Below, one piece after another: positions 7,930 to 15,002 of a DNA stretch of 23,830 nucleotides. Position 1 is the stretch's first letter. Every line of letters begins with the position of its first letter. The position numbers were made by a program, and so were the translations under genes. Below the pieces are notes generated by a model. It was not told the DNA's origin. It searched no databases and was given only the letters and a program-made list of their open reading frames with translations. This stretch comes from DATJHM01 sp035493895 (GTDB lineage Bacteria > Chloroflexota > Ktedonobacteria > Ktedonobacterales > Ktedonobacteraceae), in the NCBI GenBank assembly GCA_035493895.1, contig DATJHM010000007.1, forward strand, positions 1 through 23,830, given 5' to 3'.

Positions 7930-8841
7930 TCAGCGCAGAGAATTGCTCACGACGAACATCAGATTGGCTGGACGCTCTGCCATACGTCGCATCAAATAGG
8001 GATACCATTGCGTGCCGTAAGGGACATAGACACGCATATTATACTGCCACTGCACAAGTTGTTTTTGTAGATTTCGACGTATACCGTAGAGCATCTGAAA
8101 TTCAAAGGCCGTACGCTGAATCCCCTGGTTACGCACAAAATTCCGGGCCTCAGCAAGGATTGTTTCATCGTGCGTGGCCACTGCCGGAAAGTTACCACCC
8201 GCCAGCAACATATGCATCAGCTCGATATAAGCACTATCGACATCGCTTTTCTGCTGATACGCTATCGAAGCGGGCTCTTTATAGGCACCTTTCACCAGAC
8301 GCACACGTATCCCCTGCTTGATCAATTGCCCGACATCGTCTCTGCTGCGATAGAGATAGGCTTGAATGACGGTGCCAACGAGCGCAAACTGTGTATGCAT
8401 CTTCAGGGTGAGCGCAACCGTTCGCTCGGTATACGCTGATCCCTCCATATCGACACAGACAAAGACGTTCCGCTGCTGCGCAGCCTGAAGAATCTCTGTC
8501 AGATTTTGCTCACAAAGCTCCTGAGAGATATCCAGGCCGAGCGCGGTCAGCTTGATCGAAATATTTGCGTCAATGCCCGTATCTTTCACCAGATCCAGGG
8601 CCGCAAGATAATTCCCCGTGGCCTGATGAGCCTCGTCAGCCGAAGAAACGTTTTCACCCAGGAGATCAAGCGCAACCTGGATGCCCTGCGCATTCAGCTC
8701 CTGTGTAGCCTGTAAAGCGTCGGTAAGCAGTTCACCGGCTACGAAACGGCGTGAGATATTGCGCGTAAATTTATTCTGCACAACGAAATCTCGTATCTGC
8801 TGATTCTGGGCCAGATATAAAAACGTATCTTTTAGCAGCAT
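7930..8841 (-). CDS. Proline dehydrogenase (FAD-dependent)
   Basis: A 303-residue monofunctional proline dehydrogenase, which oxidises L-proline to pyrroline-5-carboxylate with FAD. It is a beta/alpha barrel with recognisable strands such as VALDLLGENVSS, NISIKLTALGLD, VFVCVDMEGS, IRVRLVKGAYKEP and FPAVATHDE. The proline-binding signature near the C terminus, YPYLMRRMAE, gives Arg285, Arg286 and Glu289, the equivalents of the RRxxE residues of PutA. The length is typical of the short bacterial enzyme; there is no fused pyrroline-5-carboxylate dehydrogenase and none nearby. The start at 8841 has a modest AAAGG upstream. It diverges from the LysE-type exporter and is followed by a strong terminator. 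Confidence 0.92.
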   Translation of the reverse strand: MLLKDTFLYLAQNQQIRDFVVQNKFTRNISRRFVAGELLTDALQATQELNAQGIQVALDLLGENVSSADEAHQATGNYLAALDLVKDTGIDANISIKLTALGLDISQELCEQNLTEILQAAQQRNVFVCVDMEGSAYTERTVALTLKMHTQFALVGTVIQAYLYRSRDDVGQLIKQGIRVRLVKGAYKEPASIAYQQKSDVDSAYIELMHMLLAGGNFPAVATHDETILAEARNFVRNQGIQRTAFEFQMLYGIRRNLQKQLVQWQYNMRVYVPYGTQWYPYLMRRMAERPANLMFVVSNSLR

Positions 8842-8916
8842 AGTATGCTCTTGCCTTTCTCGTTAATAGATCCTTATCCAGCAATTCTCCAGAAAATCTT
8901 TTGCTCCATCTTAGAA

Positions 8917-8936
8917 ATATCAGCGGTTACTGATAT
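8917..8936. promoter_or_regulatory. Dyad in the divergent proline dehydrogenase/exporter intergenic region
   Basis: ATATCAG, six bases, CTGATAT: a perfect 7-bp inverted repeat about 75 bases upstream of the proline dehydrogenase ATG and 150 upstream of the exporter ATG. It has the form of a dimeric repressor site. The binding protein is unknown. Confidence 0.4.
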
Positions 8937-9008
8937 GATAGAGTGGGAAATCGTTCATGTCAAACAATGGTTGAATATATTTTTACCAGGGGTAAAGTCG
9001 GAGATTAC

Positions 9009-9037
9009 TTGCAAGAGAAGCCTGCAATTGGTATGCT
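9009..9037 (+). promoter_or_regulatory. Putative promoter of the LysE-type exporter gene
   Basis: TTGCAA (9009-9014), 17 bp, TATGCT (9032-9037), about 50 bases before the ATG at 9087. Both boxes match the housekeeping consensus at four of six positions and the spacing is ideal. Confidence 0.45.
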
Positions 9038-9086
9038 TGAGAGAAAGAAATTGTGTAAAAATACACACATAAATTGTTGGAGCACC

Positions 9087-9716
9087 ATGAACATTTTTCC
9101 AGGGACTATCTTGCTGCAAGGTTTTGGTGTAGGAGCAAGCTTAATCATCGCCATCGGGGCACAAAATGCCTTCGTACTCCGTCAGGGCTTAAAGCGCTCA
9201 CATGTCTTTCTTACCGCCAGCATCTGCACGATCTGTGACGCCGTGCTGATTACCCTGGGCGTTGCTGGACTGGGCATACTGGTCACCGCCAATCCCATCC
9301 TGACGCTGATTGCAACATGGGGAGGAGCGCTTTTCCTGCTCTATTATGGCTTTCGTTCGTTTCGCTCGGCGCTGAAAACGAATAAGCTGGACACGACATC
9401 CACCAGCATCAAGCCACTGCGCATCCGCGATACGATCGCGACCCTGCTTGCGTTAAGCCTGCTCAATCCACATGTCTATCTGGATACCGTCGTTTTAGTA
9501 GGCAGCATTGGAGCCCACTATCCGCCAAACGAGCGCGTCTATTTTGCGCTGGGAGCGATGTGCGCCTCGTTGGTCTGGTTCTTTAGTCTGGCCTATGGTG
9601 CGGCCTGGTTAGCTCCGTTATTTCGTCGGCCCATGGCATGGCGCGTACTGGATGCGCTCGTAGGATGTGTCATGTGGAGTATCGCCGGGACACTGATCTG
9701 GTCGGTACTGCGCTAA
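9087..9716 (+). CDS. LysE/ArgO-family amino-acid exporter
   Basis: A 209-residue membrane protein with about six hydrophobic helices. The family signature GAQNAFVLRQG lies at 24-34 and a second conserved element, LLNPHVYLDTVVLVGS, lies in the middle, as in the lysine exporter LysE and arginine exporter ArgO. The protein would export basic amino acids or analogues across the cytoplasmic membrane; the exact substrate cannot be read. The frame is open from 8943, but the ATG at 9087 fits the family N terminus (MNIFPGTILLQGF) and has TTGGAG four bases upstream. No LysG/ArgP-type regulator lies beside it. It converges on a small ORF with only 24 bases between them. Confidence 0.88.
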   Translation: MNIFPGTILLQGFGVGASLIIAIGAQNAFVLRQGLKRSHVFLTASICTICDAVLITLGVAGLGILVTANPILTLIATWGGALFLLYYGFRSFRSALKTNKLDTTSTSIKPLRIRDTIATLLALSLLNPHVYLDTVVLVGSIGAHYPPNERVYFALGAMCASLVWFFSLAYGAAWLAPLFRRPMAWRVLDALVGCVMWSIAGTLIWSVLR

Positions 9717-9740
9717 TTGCTTCATTCATGAACACTAATG

Positions 9741-9968
9741 TTAGCTCTGTCTATCTCCAATGCGTCCCCAGAGACCCAGGCGAATCAGTTCGCTACGTGC
9801 CTCAAAGCCGAATAAATGAGGGTCCATCTCACGACCATGGCGCAACACAAGGCCCCGCAGCATCTCAATCTGCTCCGCTTTAGACGCAAGATCGAGTTCA
9901 AAAGGAATGTGTTGCGCTAATCGTTCAATTGCCTGTCGATTATACCACTCTCCCTGGGTCTCAACCAT
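9741..9968 (-). CDS. Small hypothetical protein (75 residues)
   Basis: I do not recognise this protein. It is charged and probably helical, with WYNRQAIERLAQHIPFELDL, then a heptad-like AEQIEMLRGLVLRHGREM, and ends RLGLWGRIGDRQS. There is no signal peptide and no cysteine. Support for it being real is indirect: GAGGA lies ten bases upstream of the ATG, the 5' leader contains a perfect hairpin (9989-10010), and a plausible promoter lies further upstream. It fills the space between two well-supported genes. Confidence 0.6.
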   Translation of the reverse strand: MVETQGEWYNRQAIERLAQHIPFELDLASKAEQIEMLRGLVLRHGREMDPHLFGFEARSELIRLGLWGRIGDRQS

Positions 9969-9988
9969 AGCAATTCGTTCCTCACAAG

Positions 9989-10010
9989 CAAGGGCATAGA
10001 TTTGCCCTTG
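9989..10010 (-). other. Hairpin in the 5' leader of the small hypothetical gene
   Basis: CAAGGGCA, six bases, TGCCCTTG: a perfect 8-bp stem lying 21-42 bases upstream of the small gene's ATG. It has no T run after it, so it is not a typical terminator. It could be a protein-binding operator or a structured leader. Confidence 0.5.
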
Positions 10011-10045
10011 TCCATCATTATCACCAGTACAAAATGCACGTCATC

Positions 10046-10073
10046 AGTATAGAATCATGGTAACACCTGCCAG
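10046..10073 (-). promoter_or_regulatory. Putative promoter of the small hypothetical gene
   Basis: On the minus strand, CTGGCA (10068-10073), 16 bp, TATACT (10046-10051). It would place the hairpin at 9989-10010 inside the transcript leader. Confidence 0.35.
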
Positions 10074-10250
10074 GTCACGACACAAGAGAGTAAAGATCGG
10101 CCTGACACACGTTTATATATCATGAAAAGTTAAGAGCAACACTAGCCATTTTACCCTAGCGCGTGCAGCAATACTTGATTCTTGATAGGAAACAATGTTA
10201 GTGTAGGTAGCGAAAGCAGTTAAGAAAAAGACAAAAGGCGGCGAAAGAGA

Positions 10251-11555
10251 ATGATCTGTTCATATTGTCAGCAAGCGAGAAGCGATACTGCTGCCCCCTG
10301 CCCCTATTGTGGGGCACCATCACCGCTAGCGCAACAGGCTCAGCAGGGAAACTGGGAACAACATAGCCCGTCCATACAACAAATCCCGTTTGAGGCTTCT
10401 CCATTTTCCTATGCGGCTCAAGATTGGGCTTCAGCGGGGAACGCCCAGAATCAGCAGAACTGGAATGAACAGCCCGCCTGGAATACGCCCCAACAAGCAA
10501 GTTGGAGTACGCCACCTCAGACTGAGCAGCCCGCCTGGGGCACACCTCAGCAAGATCAACAGAGTTGGGGTACCCCTCCTCAGCAAGAACAACAATGGGG
10601 CTGGAGCATGGCGCCGGAAGGACAGCAGGGCTGGAATGATCAGCAACCTGTGCAACAGTCTCCCAGCTGGAATAACCAGCAACCTGCGCAACAATCCCCG
10701 AGTTGGAATAACCAGCAGCCCATGCAACAGTCTCCCAGCTGGAATAACCAGCAACCTGTGCAACAGTCCCCGAGTTGGAATGCCGCACAATCTGGTCTAC
10801 CAGAACAGGCATCTCCGACCGCGCAATCAGGACAGGGCAATGTTCAGATGGGATTAGTTCCCTATCAGGGAGGCATGGAACTACAGCCTGCTCGCTCACG
10901 CACCAGCATGCTACAGATCCTTCCTGCCGATCTGGCCGAGAAGATGCTCCCGGCCATCCCTCAGGAAGAAATGGCGGTCTATGTTCCACCGATCTATACC
11001 AAGCCACGCTCGATTATTCCCCGCTACCGAGCGATCAGTGGACTGCTCAGCATCGTTATCGTTGCGCTTATGCTCTGCACCGGAGCCGGGTACGCAGCCA
11101 AAGCCAGTGGCACGCTCGACACATTGACAAGGGTCATTACAGGAGAGACCCATGTGGCCGCTCTTCAGCGACAAACCGCTAGCGTTCTTCCCGTACCCAA
11201 AACGCTGAGAGAGACCGGCCCGGCTTACGGTACCATCTACTCGGCAACCACGACTTCACGTGTGGACGCTGCTACTGGCCTGCCTATCCAGGAAGAGCAC
11301 GCCTTCAAAATCAATCAGATCATCCACGTCACTTATGCTGTCCAATCGGCCAAGTCTGGCACATTGCAGCTTCAATGGTTCAGTAACGGCAATCCCCTGA
11401 CTGCCCCGTACAATTATCCCTTCGATCCGAAAGGCGGCCAGAATAAGCATGCAGATGCCTCTATTCGCTATGAAGCACCTGCCGAGGGATCGGTGGAGCT
11501 AAAGTGGAATAATCAGCTCGCAGTAAGACTCTATTTTGTCGTGCAGGCGGCATAA
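10251..11555 (+). CDS. Zinc-ribbon, Gln/Trp-rich linker, single-helix membrane protein
   Basis: A 434-residue protein of unknown function with a clear plan. An N-terminal zinc ribbon has Cys3, Cys6, Cys17 and Cys20 (C-x2-C-x10-C-x2-C). A long linker rich in Gln, Pro, Trp, Asn and Ser (about 25-215) includes four 12-residue repeats of the type WNNQQPxQQSPS. One membrane helix lies at about 262-283 (ISGLLSIVIVALMLCTG), and an exported C-terminal domain of about 150 residues ends in short beta-like strands. With no cleavable signal the N terminus should stay in the cytoplasm. The same plan recurs in the 808- and 1175-residue proteins nearby. The ribosome-binding site is weak (GAAAGAG). A role in binding or sensing at the cell envelope is only an inference. 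Confidence 0.75.
   Translation: MICSYCQQARSDTAAPCPYCGAPSPLAQQAQQGNWEQHSPSIQQIPFEASPFSYAAQDWASAGNAQNQQNWNEQPAWNTPQQASWSTPPQTEQPAWGTPQQDQQSWGTPPQQEQQWGWSMAPEGQQGWNDQQPVQQSPSWNNQQPAQQSPSWNNQQPMQQSPSWNNQQPVQQSPSWNAAQSGLPEQASPTAQSGQGNVQMGLVPYQGGMELQPARSRTSMLQILPADLAEKMLPAIPQEEMAVYVPPIYTKPRSIIPRYRAISGLLSIVIVALMLCTGAGYAAKASGTLDTLTRVITGETHVAALQRQTASVLPVPKTLRETGPAYGTIYSATTTSRVDAATGLPIQEEHAFKINQIIHVTYAVQSAKSGTLQLQWFSNGNPLTAPYNYPFDPKGGQNKHADASIRYEAPAEGSVELKWNNQLAVRLYFVVQAA
10632..10775 (+). repeat. Four 36-bp tandem coding repeats
   Basis: Four consecutive 36-bp units beginning TGGAATAACCAGCAAC (the first begins TGGAATGATC) encode W-N-N-Q-Q-P-x-Q-Q-S-P-S. Units 2 and 4, and 1 and 3, resemble each other most in their ends (CCGAGT versus CCCAGC). 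The array is in frame, so copy number can change without breaking the protein. Confidence 0.85.
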
Positions 11556-11623
11556 TGACGCAGATCTTTTTAGAGCAGCGTAAGCGCTGACAAATCACGT
11601 ATCGCTAAAAAGAAAGAGGAATA

Positions 11624-11648
11624 AGGGCGATCTGCGCACGGTCGCCCT
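11624..11648 (-). terminator. Hairpin between convergent zinc-ribbon and ferredoxin genes
   Basis: AGGGCGA and TCGCCCT form a 7-bp stem with an 11-base loop. On the minus strand it is followed by the pyrimidine-rich TATTCCTCTTTCTTTTT, so it best serves the ferredoxin gene; it could also stop plus-strand transcription. Confidence 0.5.
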
Positions 11649-11656
11649 GAGGTGTA

Positions 11657-11962
11657 TTATTTACACTGTGTTTCGACAGTGACATCGCCGAAAATCTTGA
11701 CCTGGCAAGCAAGGCGCATATTCGGGTTCTTCTTTAAATCGCCACGTAGCCAGAACTTTTCCATAAAAGTCAGAGGGCTGAGATTGCTTGAGGGAGAAAC
11801 TGCTACACGGTCAGTACCACAAAGGCCATTGCCGTGACAGTTAGCGATCTTATTGATGCCGCAGTACACAGGAACATCGTTTTCCAGCGCGGGATACCGT
11901 ACGGCGTCGCCCTCAGGCACTTCTACCCGGACATTTTCACGGACATACAGAATGCTTGGCAC
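11657..11962 (-). CDS. [2Fe-2S] ferredoxin-like protein with a Cys-to-Asp change
   Basis: A 101-residue protein of the plant-type [2Fe-2S] ferredoxin fold. It has the cluster loop NCHGNGLCGTD (41-51) and the distal RLACQVKIFGDV (84-94). Plant-type ferredoxins bind the cluster with C-x4/5-C-x2-C and one distal Cys. Here Cys42, Cys48 and Cys86 are present, but the third position (G-T-C in the family) is Asp51, codon GAC. Additional cysteines occur at 34 and 100. The start is GTG at 11962, because GGAGG lies eight bases upstream; the longer frame to 12016 reads through that ribosome-binding site. It likely acts in cytoplasmic electron transfer, if it holds a cluster at all. It is transcribed alone from a good promoter. 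Confidence 0.82.
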   Translation of the reverse strand: MPSILYVRENVRVEVPEGDAVRYPALENDVPVYCGINKIANCHGNGLCGTDRVAVSPSSNLSPLTFMEKFWLRGDLKKNPNMRLACQVKIFGDVTVETQCK

Positions 11963-12038
11963 GAGTCTATCCTCCAATGTGAGTATTCGCAGGCTTATGA
12001 ACGCAAATAGAACCATAAAGGTCTTTTATTCTTGTCAG

Positions 12039-12067
12039 AATATAGCACAGAAGGCTATGAGCGTCAA
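12039..12067 (-). promoter_or_regulatory. Promoter of the ferredoxin-like gene
   Basis: On the minus strand, TTGACG (12062-12067), 17 bp, TATATT (12039-12044): five of six matches in each box at ideal spacing. It would give a leader of about 70 bases before the GTG at 11962. Confidence 0.65.
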
Positions 12068-12161
12068 CAAACCCGACAATCAGAACCGCCTCTAAAAAGC
12101 TTCACTTCTCCCTCACGCAATTCTCCGGCATTTTGCTACCTATACTTTAACTTTATGTATA

Positions 12162-14588
12162 TCAAGCCACTGTCAGGGTCACCGTGAATGTCTGCACAGG
12201 CGTCGATGCACTGATATCAGTATTAAAAAGCTGCAAAGTCGTTGTATAGCTTCCGGAAGCGAGCTGCGCATCGGTACAGCTAATGTTAATGGTCACGCTC
12301 CCACCAGCCCCCACTGTACCATTGTCCTGACTCAACGCCAGCCAGGATTGAGCCGTATTCGTGGGCTGAGCAAGGCTCCAATGAATATCAGAGGCGGTAG
12401 TATTGGTAATCGTCAGCGTCTGCGTGCCCGGCGCGGTACTGGCCGCCTGCTTGAATGTCAGACTCGCTGGCGTGGCCGCCAATGGCGTCGCTGGATCGCT
12501 AATCACCACATCTACACTCACTTCCTGATCGGCAAGCAAGACGCCAGTATCATTGCTATTCACGATGCTGATGCCACTGGTGAGCGTGCCCACCTCCGCG
12601 TTCACAATATTTGCACTGACGGTCAGCGGGATTTTTTGCCCGGGGGCGATGCTGCCACTGAGGGGCGAGACCGAGAGAAAGGCCGGGGCACCGCTATCAA
12701 GCTTCACCGTCCAATTCAAGGCGGTATTGCCCGTATTGGTCATAGTCAGCGATTGAGAGGCCGGATTGACCCCTTTATGCGCCGTGAAATGCAACGCATC
12801 CGTTTGCATTGCAATAGGAGGAGCCGTCACCGCACACGAGATGGCAAGTTGACGTGTCTGACCCTGGCTTGAGAAGTTCACGGTCCCCTGATAGGCACCA
12901 GCAGTCAAACCAGATTGCACTTTCACCGTCACCGTCACCTGTCCACCAACGGCCAGCGTCCCACTCGCTGGCGTCACACTCAACCATTTTCCGCCATCAG
13001 CGGTCGTGGCACTGGCAGTCCAATCCAGCGATTGCCCACCATTATTCTGCAACGTCACGGTACGCATCGTCGGCGGCTGATTGTTCAGAATATTCATCGT
13101 AAGCGAGGGAGGAGAGAACACCAGATTGCCTGGAGCCTGCACATCGAGATTGACGGTAACCAGCGCATTCGCATCACCGGCAAAACTGATCGTCCCCTGA
13201 TAGGAGCCGCTGGTCAATTGCTGGGACAAGATCGAGACTACGAGCGTCGCACTAGTTCCCGCATCGAGATGCCCCTCGGCAGGAGAAATTGCGAGCCAGG
13301 ACGCATTACTCTCGGTCGTCACTTTGCTGGTCCAATTCAAGGGCAGTCCGCCGCTATTCTGAATAACGAGATTTTGCGTGGGCGGATTTTGCGTCGTACT
13401 ACCAGCAAAAGCAAGCGTTGTCGGCGTCAGTGTCAGAGCAGCTGGCGCAGGGCTCACCTCCATCGTCACGGTAACCTGCAACGATTTTGTCGGGCTTCCC
13501 TGTTGCGTCAGCACCAGATGCGCGCTATAGGATTGAGGAGAGAGACTGCCGCGATTTACTGCCACCTGAATGCGAACACGATCAGAGAACGTCCCATTAG
13601 TAGGAGCAGCACTTAACCAGGGCTGATCACTGCTTGCCTGCCAGTGGACAGTGCCGCCGCCGGTATTGAGCAAGACGAGGGGCTGATTGGAGATCGTTCC
13701 AGCAGCCATAGCAGAAAACTTGAGCGATGTCTCCGAAACCTGCAAATCAGGCTGGGCAATCGAAGGCGGCTCGACGGTGATATTCGTTGAGATGCTCACC
13801 CCCTGAGAAGGGTCAGAAGCATAGAGTGTATGTTGACCGACGGACCAGCTCGAAGGCACATGCAACTGAAGCGAGAACGCCCCATGCTCATCAGTGCGAA
13901 CAGTCAAAACAGTATTGGAGTCATCATAGACAGGCTGATTGGTATCGAGAGAAAAATGCAGCAGACTAGAAGATTTAAAGCCGCGCCCGACCAGCGTAAG
14001 GGCATGACCAGTCCGCACTGCGCTCGGGGATGCCGAAAAAGCCGCAGTCGCAATCGATGTATGATTGCCAATCAGTACAAAAGCCAGGATACTGCTCGCC
14101 AGGAGAAAGAGCAGGCATGTCACCGTCAACACCATAGAAGAGAAACGTGGAGCGCCAATGCCAGAACGAGAGAAGCGCTCACGCATACGAGCAGGCAAGC
14201 TGGCATCGTACGGAAGTGGCCATTTCGGCTGCCGAATAATGAGCGCAGTTGGCCGGTAGAGCTCCGGGTCCGTATGTGGCTCATCAAGTGGCTCAAAAGG
14301 CGGAAGCACAATCTGTTCAGGGTCCTGCTGTAGCTGGTGGCGTTCACTGGTATCAGCGACCACAGGATGTTGCGCCATCATCTGGCTGGATTGATAGGGT
14401 TGATCCTCTGGATGCAAACCAGAATAGTGCCCCACCAGATGAGGAGAAGCGGGCGGGATCGAAGGTTTCGTCAACTTCCTGCTCACTGGACGCGCATTCT
14501 TAGGAGCGAACGTGTAACCACAACGGCTACATACCTGAGAATCTGCACGCAATAATTTATGACAATTGGCACAACGTTTTGTTTCCAT
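12162..14588 (-). CDS. Zinc-ribbon, single-helix protein with five BACON-like repeats
   Basis: An 808-residue protein. The N terminus is a zinc ribbon with Cys6, Cys9, Cys20 and Cys23 (CANC...CSRC). A proline-rich cytoplasmic linker (30-150) precedes one membrane helix (about 152-173). Outside follow an IPT/Ig-like domain (about 180-272) and five repeats of about 95-105 residues. Each repeat has the pattern L-x-F, then T-I-x-N-x-G followed by L-x-W, then W-L-x-x-x-P-x-x-G-x, and G-x-Y-x-x-x-I. This resembles BACON domains, often found in surface proteins that bind carbohydrate or act as spacers. No catalytic domain is visible. No good Shine-Dalgarno precedes the ATG, but the ribbon begins immediately after it, so the start is likely right. 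The function is unknown. Confidence 0.8.
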   Translation of the reverse strand: METKRCANCHKLLRADSQVCSRCGYTFAPKNARPVSRKLTKPSIPPASPHLVGHYSGLHPEDQPYQSSQMMAQHPVVADTSERHQLQQDPEQIVLPPFEPLDEPHTDPELYRPTALIIRQPKWPLPYDASLPARMRERFSRSGIGAPRFSSMVLTVTCLLFLLASSILAFVLIGNHTSIATAAFSASPSAVRTGHALTLVGRGFKSSSLLHFSLDTNQPVYDDSNTVLTVRTDEHGAFSLQLHVPSSWSVGQHTLYASDPSQGVSISTNITVEPPSIAQPDLQVSETSLKFSAMAAGTISNQPLVLLNTGGGTVHWQASSDQPWLSAAPTNGTFSDRVRIQVAVNRGSLSPQSYSAHLVLTQQGSPTKSLQVTVTMEVSPAPAALTLTPTTLAFAGSTTQNPPTQNLVIQNSGGLPLNWTSKVTTESNASWLAISPAEGHLDAGTSATLVVSILSQQLTSGSYQGTISFAGDANALVTVNLDVQAPGNLVFSPPSLTMNILNNQPPTMRTVTLQNNGGQSLDWTASATTADGGKWLSVTPASGTLAVGGQVTVTVKVQSGLTAGAYQGTVNFSSQGQTRQLAISCAVTAPPIAMQTDALHFTAHKGVNPASQSLTMTNTGNTALNWTVKLDSGAPAFLSVSPLSGSIAPGQKIPLTVSANIVNAEVGTLTSGISIVNSNDTGVLLADQEVSVDVVISDPATPLAATPASLTFKQAASTAPGTQTLTITNTTASDIHWSLAQPTNTAQSWLALSQDNGTVGAGGSVTINISCTDAQLASGSYTTTLQLFNTDISASTPVQTFTVTLTVA

Positions 14589-14850
14589 ACAAATCTATTT
14601 AGAAGCAAGCACATAGTTAAGAAGGGCTGCCTCTCCTCCTTGCACACAAGTTGCTTTGAGATATACCCTGGTTCTCTAGTATCAATAAAGAAAGCACTCT
14701 TACTTATAAAAACGCAGCGGAATGAGTCTTCTCAAAAATGGCATATGTCGCAATTGCACACATCTGTCCTATTGCGCCATCCATACGGAAACCTCATCCA
14801 GACAAGAAAGAGGCCCGGAACATTTTCATTACGAAATAACACAAGAAAAT

Positions 14851-14880
14851 ACAATATTACACAATATATTATACAATATC
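14851..14880. repeat. AT-rich stretch with three ACAATAT copies
   Basis: ACAATAT begins at 14851, 14861 and 14873, about one helical turn apart. On the minus strand the same block contains TATAAT. It may be an operator or an upstream activating region for the 808-residue gene. It could also be chance in AT-rich DNA. Confidence 0.35.
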
Positions 14881-14964
14881 TATGCAATGGATATATCACA
14901 GGCAGCACAAAAGCAACACATTGCGCAACTGAGGCCAATGACAATGAGAGGATGCGCAGAGGAG

Positions 14965-14990
14965 GGGAGAACTACAGCCGCAGTTCTCCC
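14965..14990 (-). terminator. Hairpin after the 1175-residue protein gene
   Basis: GGGAGAACT and AGTTCTCCC form a perfect 9-bp stem with an 8-base loop, 12 bases beyond the stop codon. The sequence after it (minus strand) is CCTCCTCTGC with no T run, so it may act as a 3' end stabiliser or a weak terminator. Confidence 0.5.
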
Positions 14991-15002
14991 TACAAAGCAA
15001 GG

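Larger units (their letters stand above)
9969..10250. other. Divergent intergenic region
   Basis: Carries the leader and putative promoter of the small minus-strand gene on the left. On the right, only weak -10/-35 candidates (TTGATT or TTGATA near 10170-10180) could serve the zinc-ribbon gene on the plus strand. No coding signal was seen. Confidence 0.5.
14589..15002. other. Intergenic region upstream of the 808-residue protein gene
   Basis: About 414 bases between two genes on the same strand. It holds a hairpin just after the 1175-residue gene and an AT-rich stretch (14851-14880) with three copies of ACAATAT. AAGGAGG occurs near 14632-14638 (minus) about 45 bases before the ATG, too far to serve it. 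I found no clear promoter and no coding signal. Confidence 0.5.

Noticed and set aside
8842..9086. Lysine riboswitch upstream of the LysE-type gene
   Set aside because: The region to the likely transcription start is too short and I see none of the conserved lysine-riboswitch elements.
10632..10775. Regular 36-bp repeats as a CRISPR array
   Set aside because: Units are directly adjacent with no spacers and encode an in-frame peptide repeat.
10198..11007. Long minus-strand open frame of 269 codons with Tyr/Ser-rich repeats
   Set aside because: It is the antisense reading of the 36-bp repeats and linker of the zinc-ribbon gene; the plus-strand frame has a zinc ribbon, a helix and a sensible end.
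12348..13616. Plus-strand open frames of 174 and 233 codons, Arg/His-rich
   Set aside because: Antisense shadows of the BACON repeats; the composition is typical of reading a Thr/Ser/Val-rich gene backwards.
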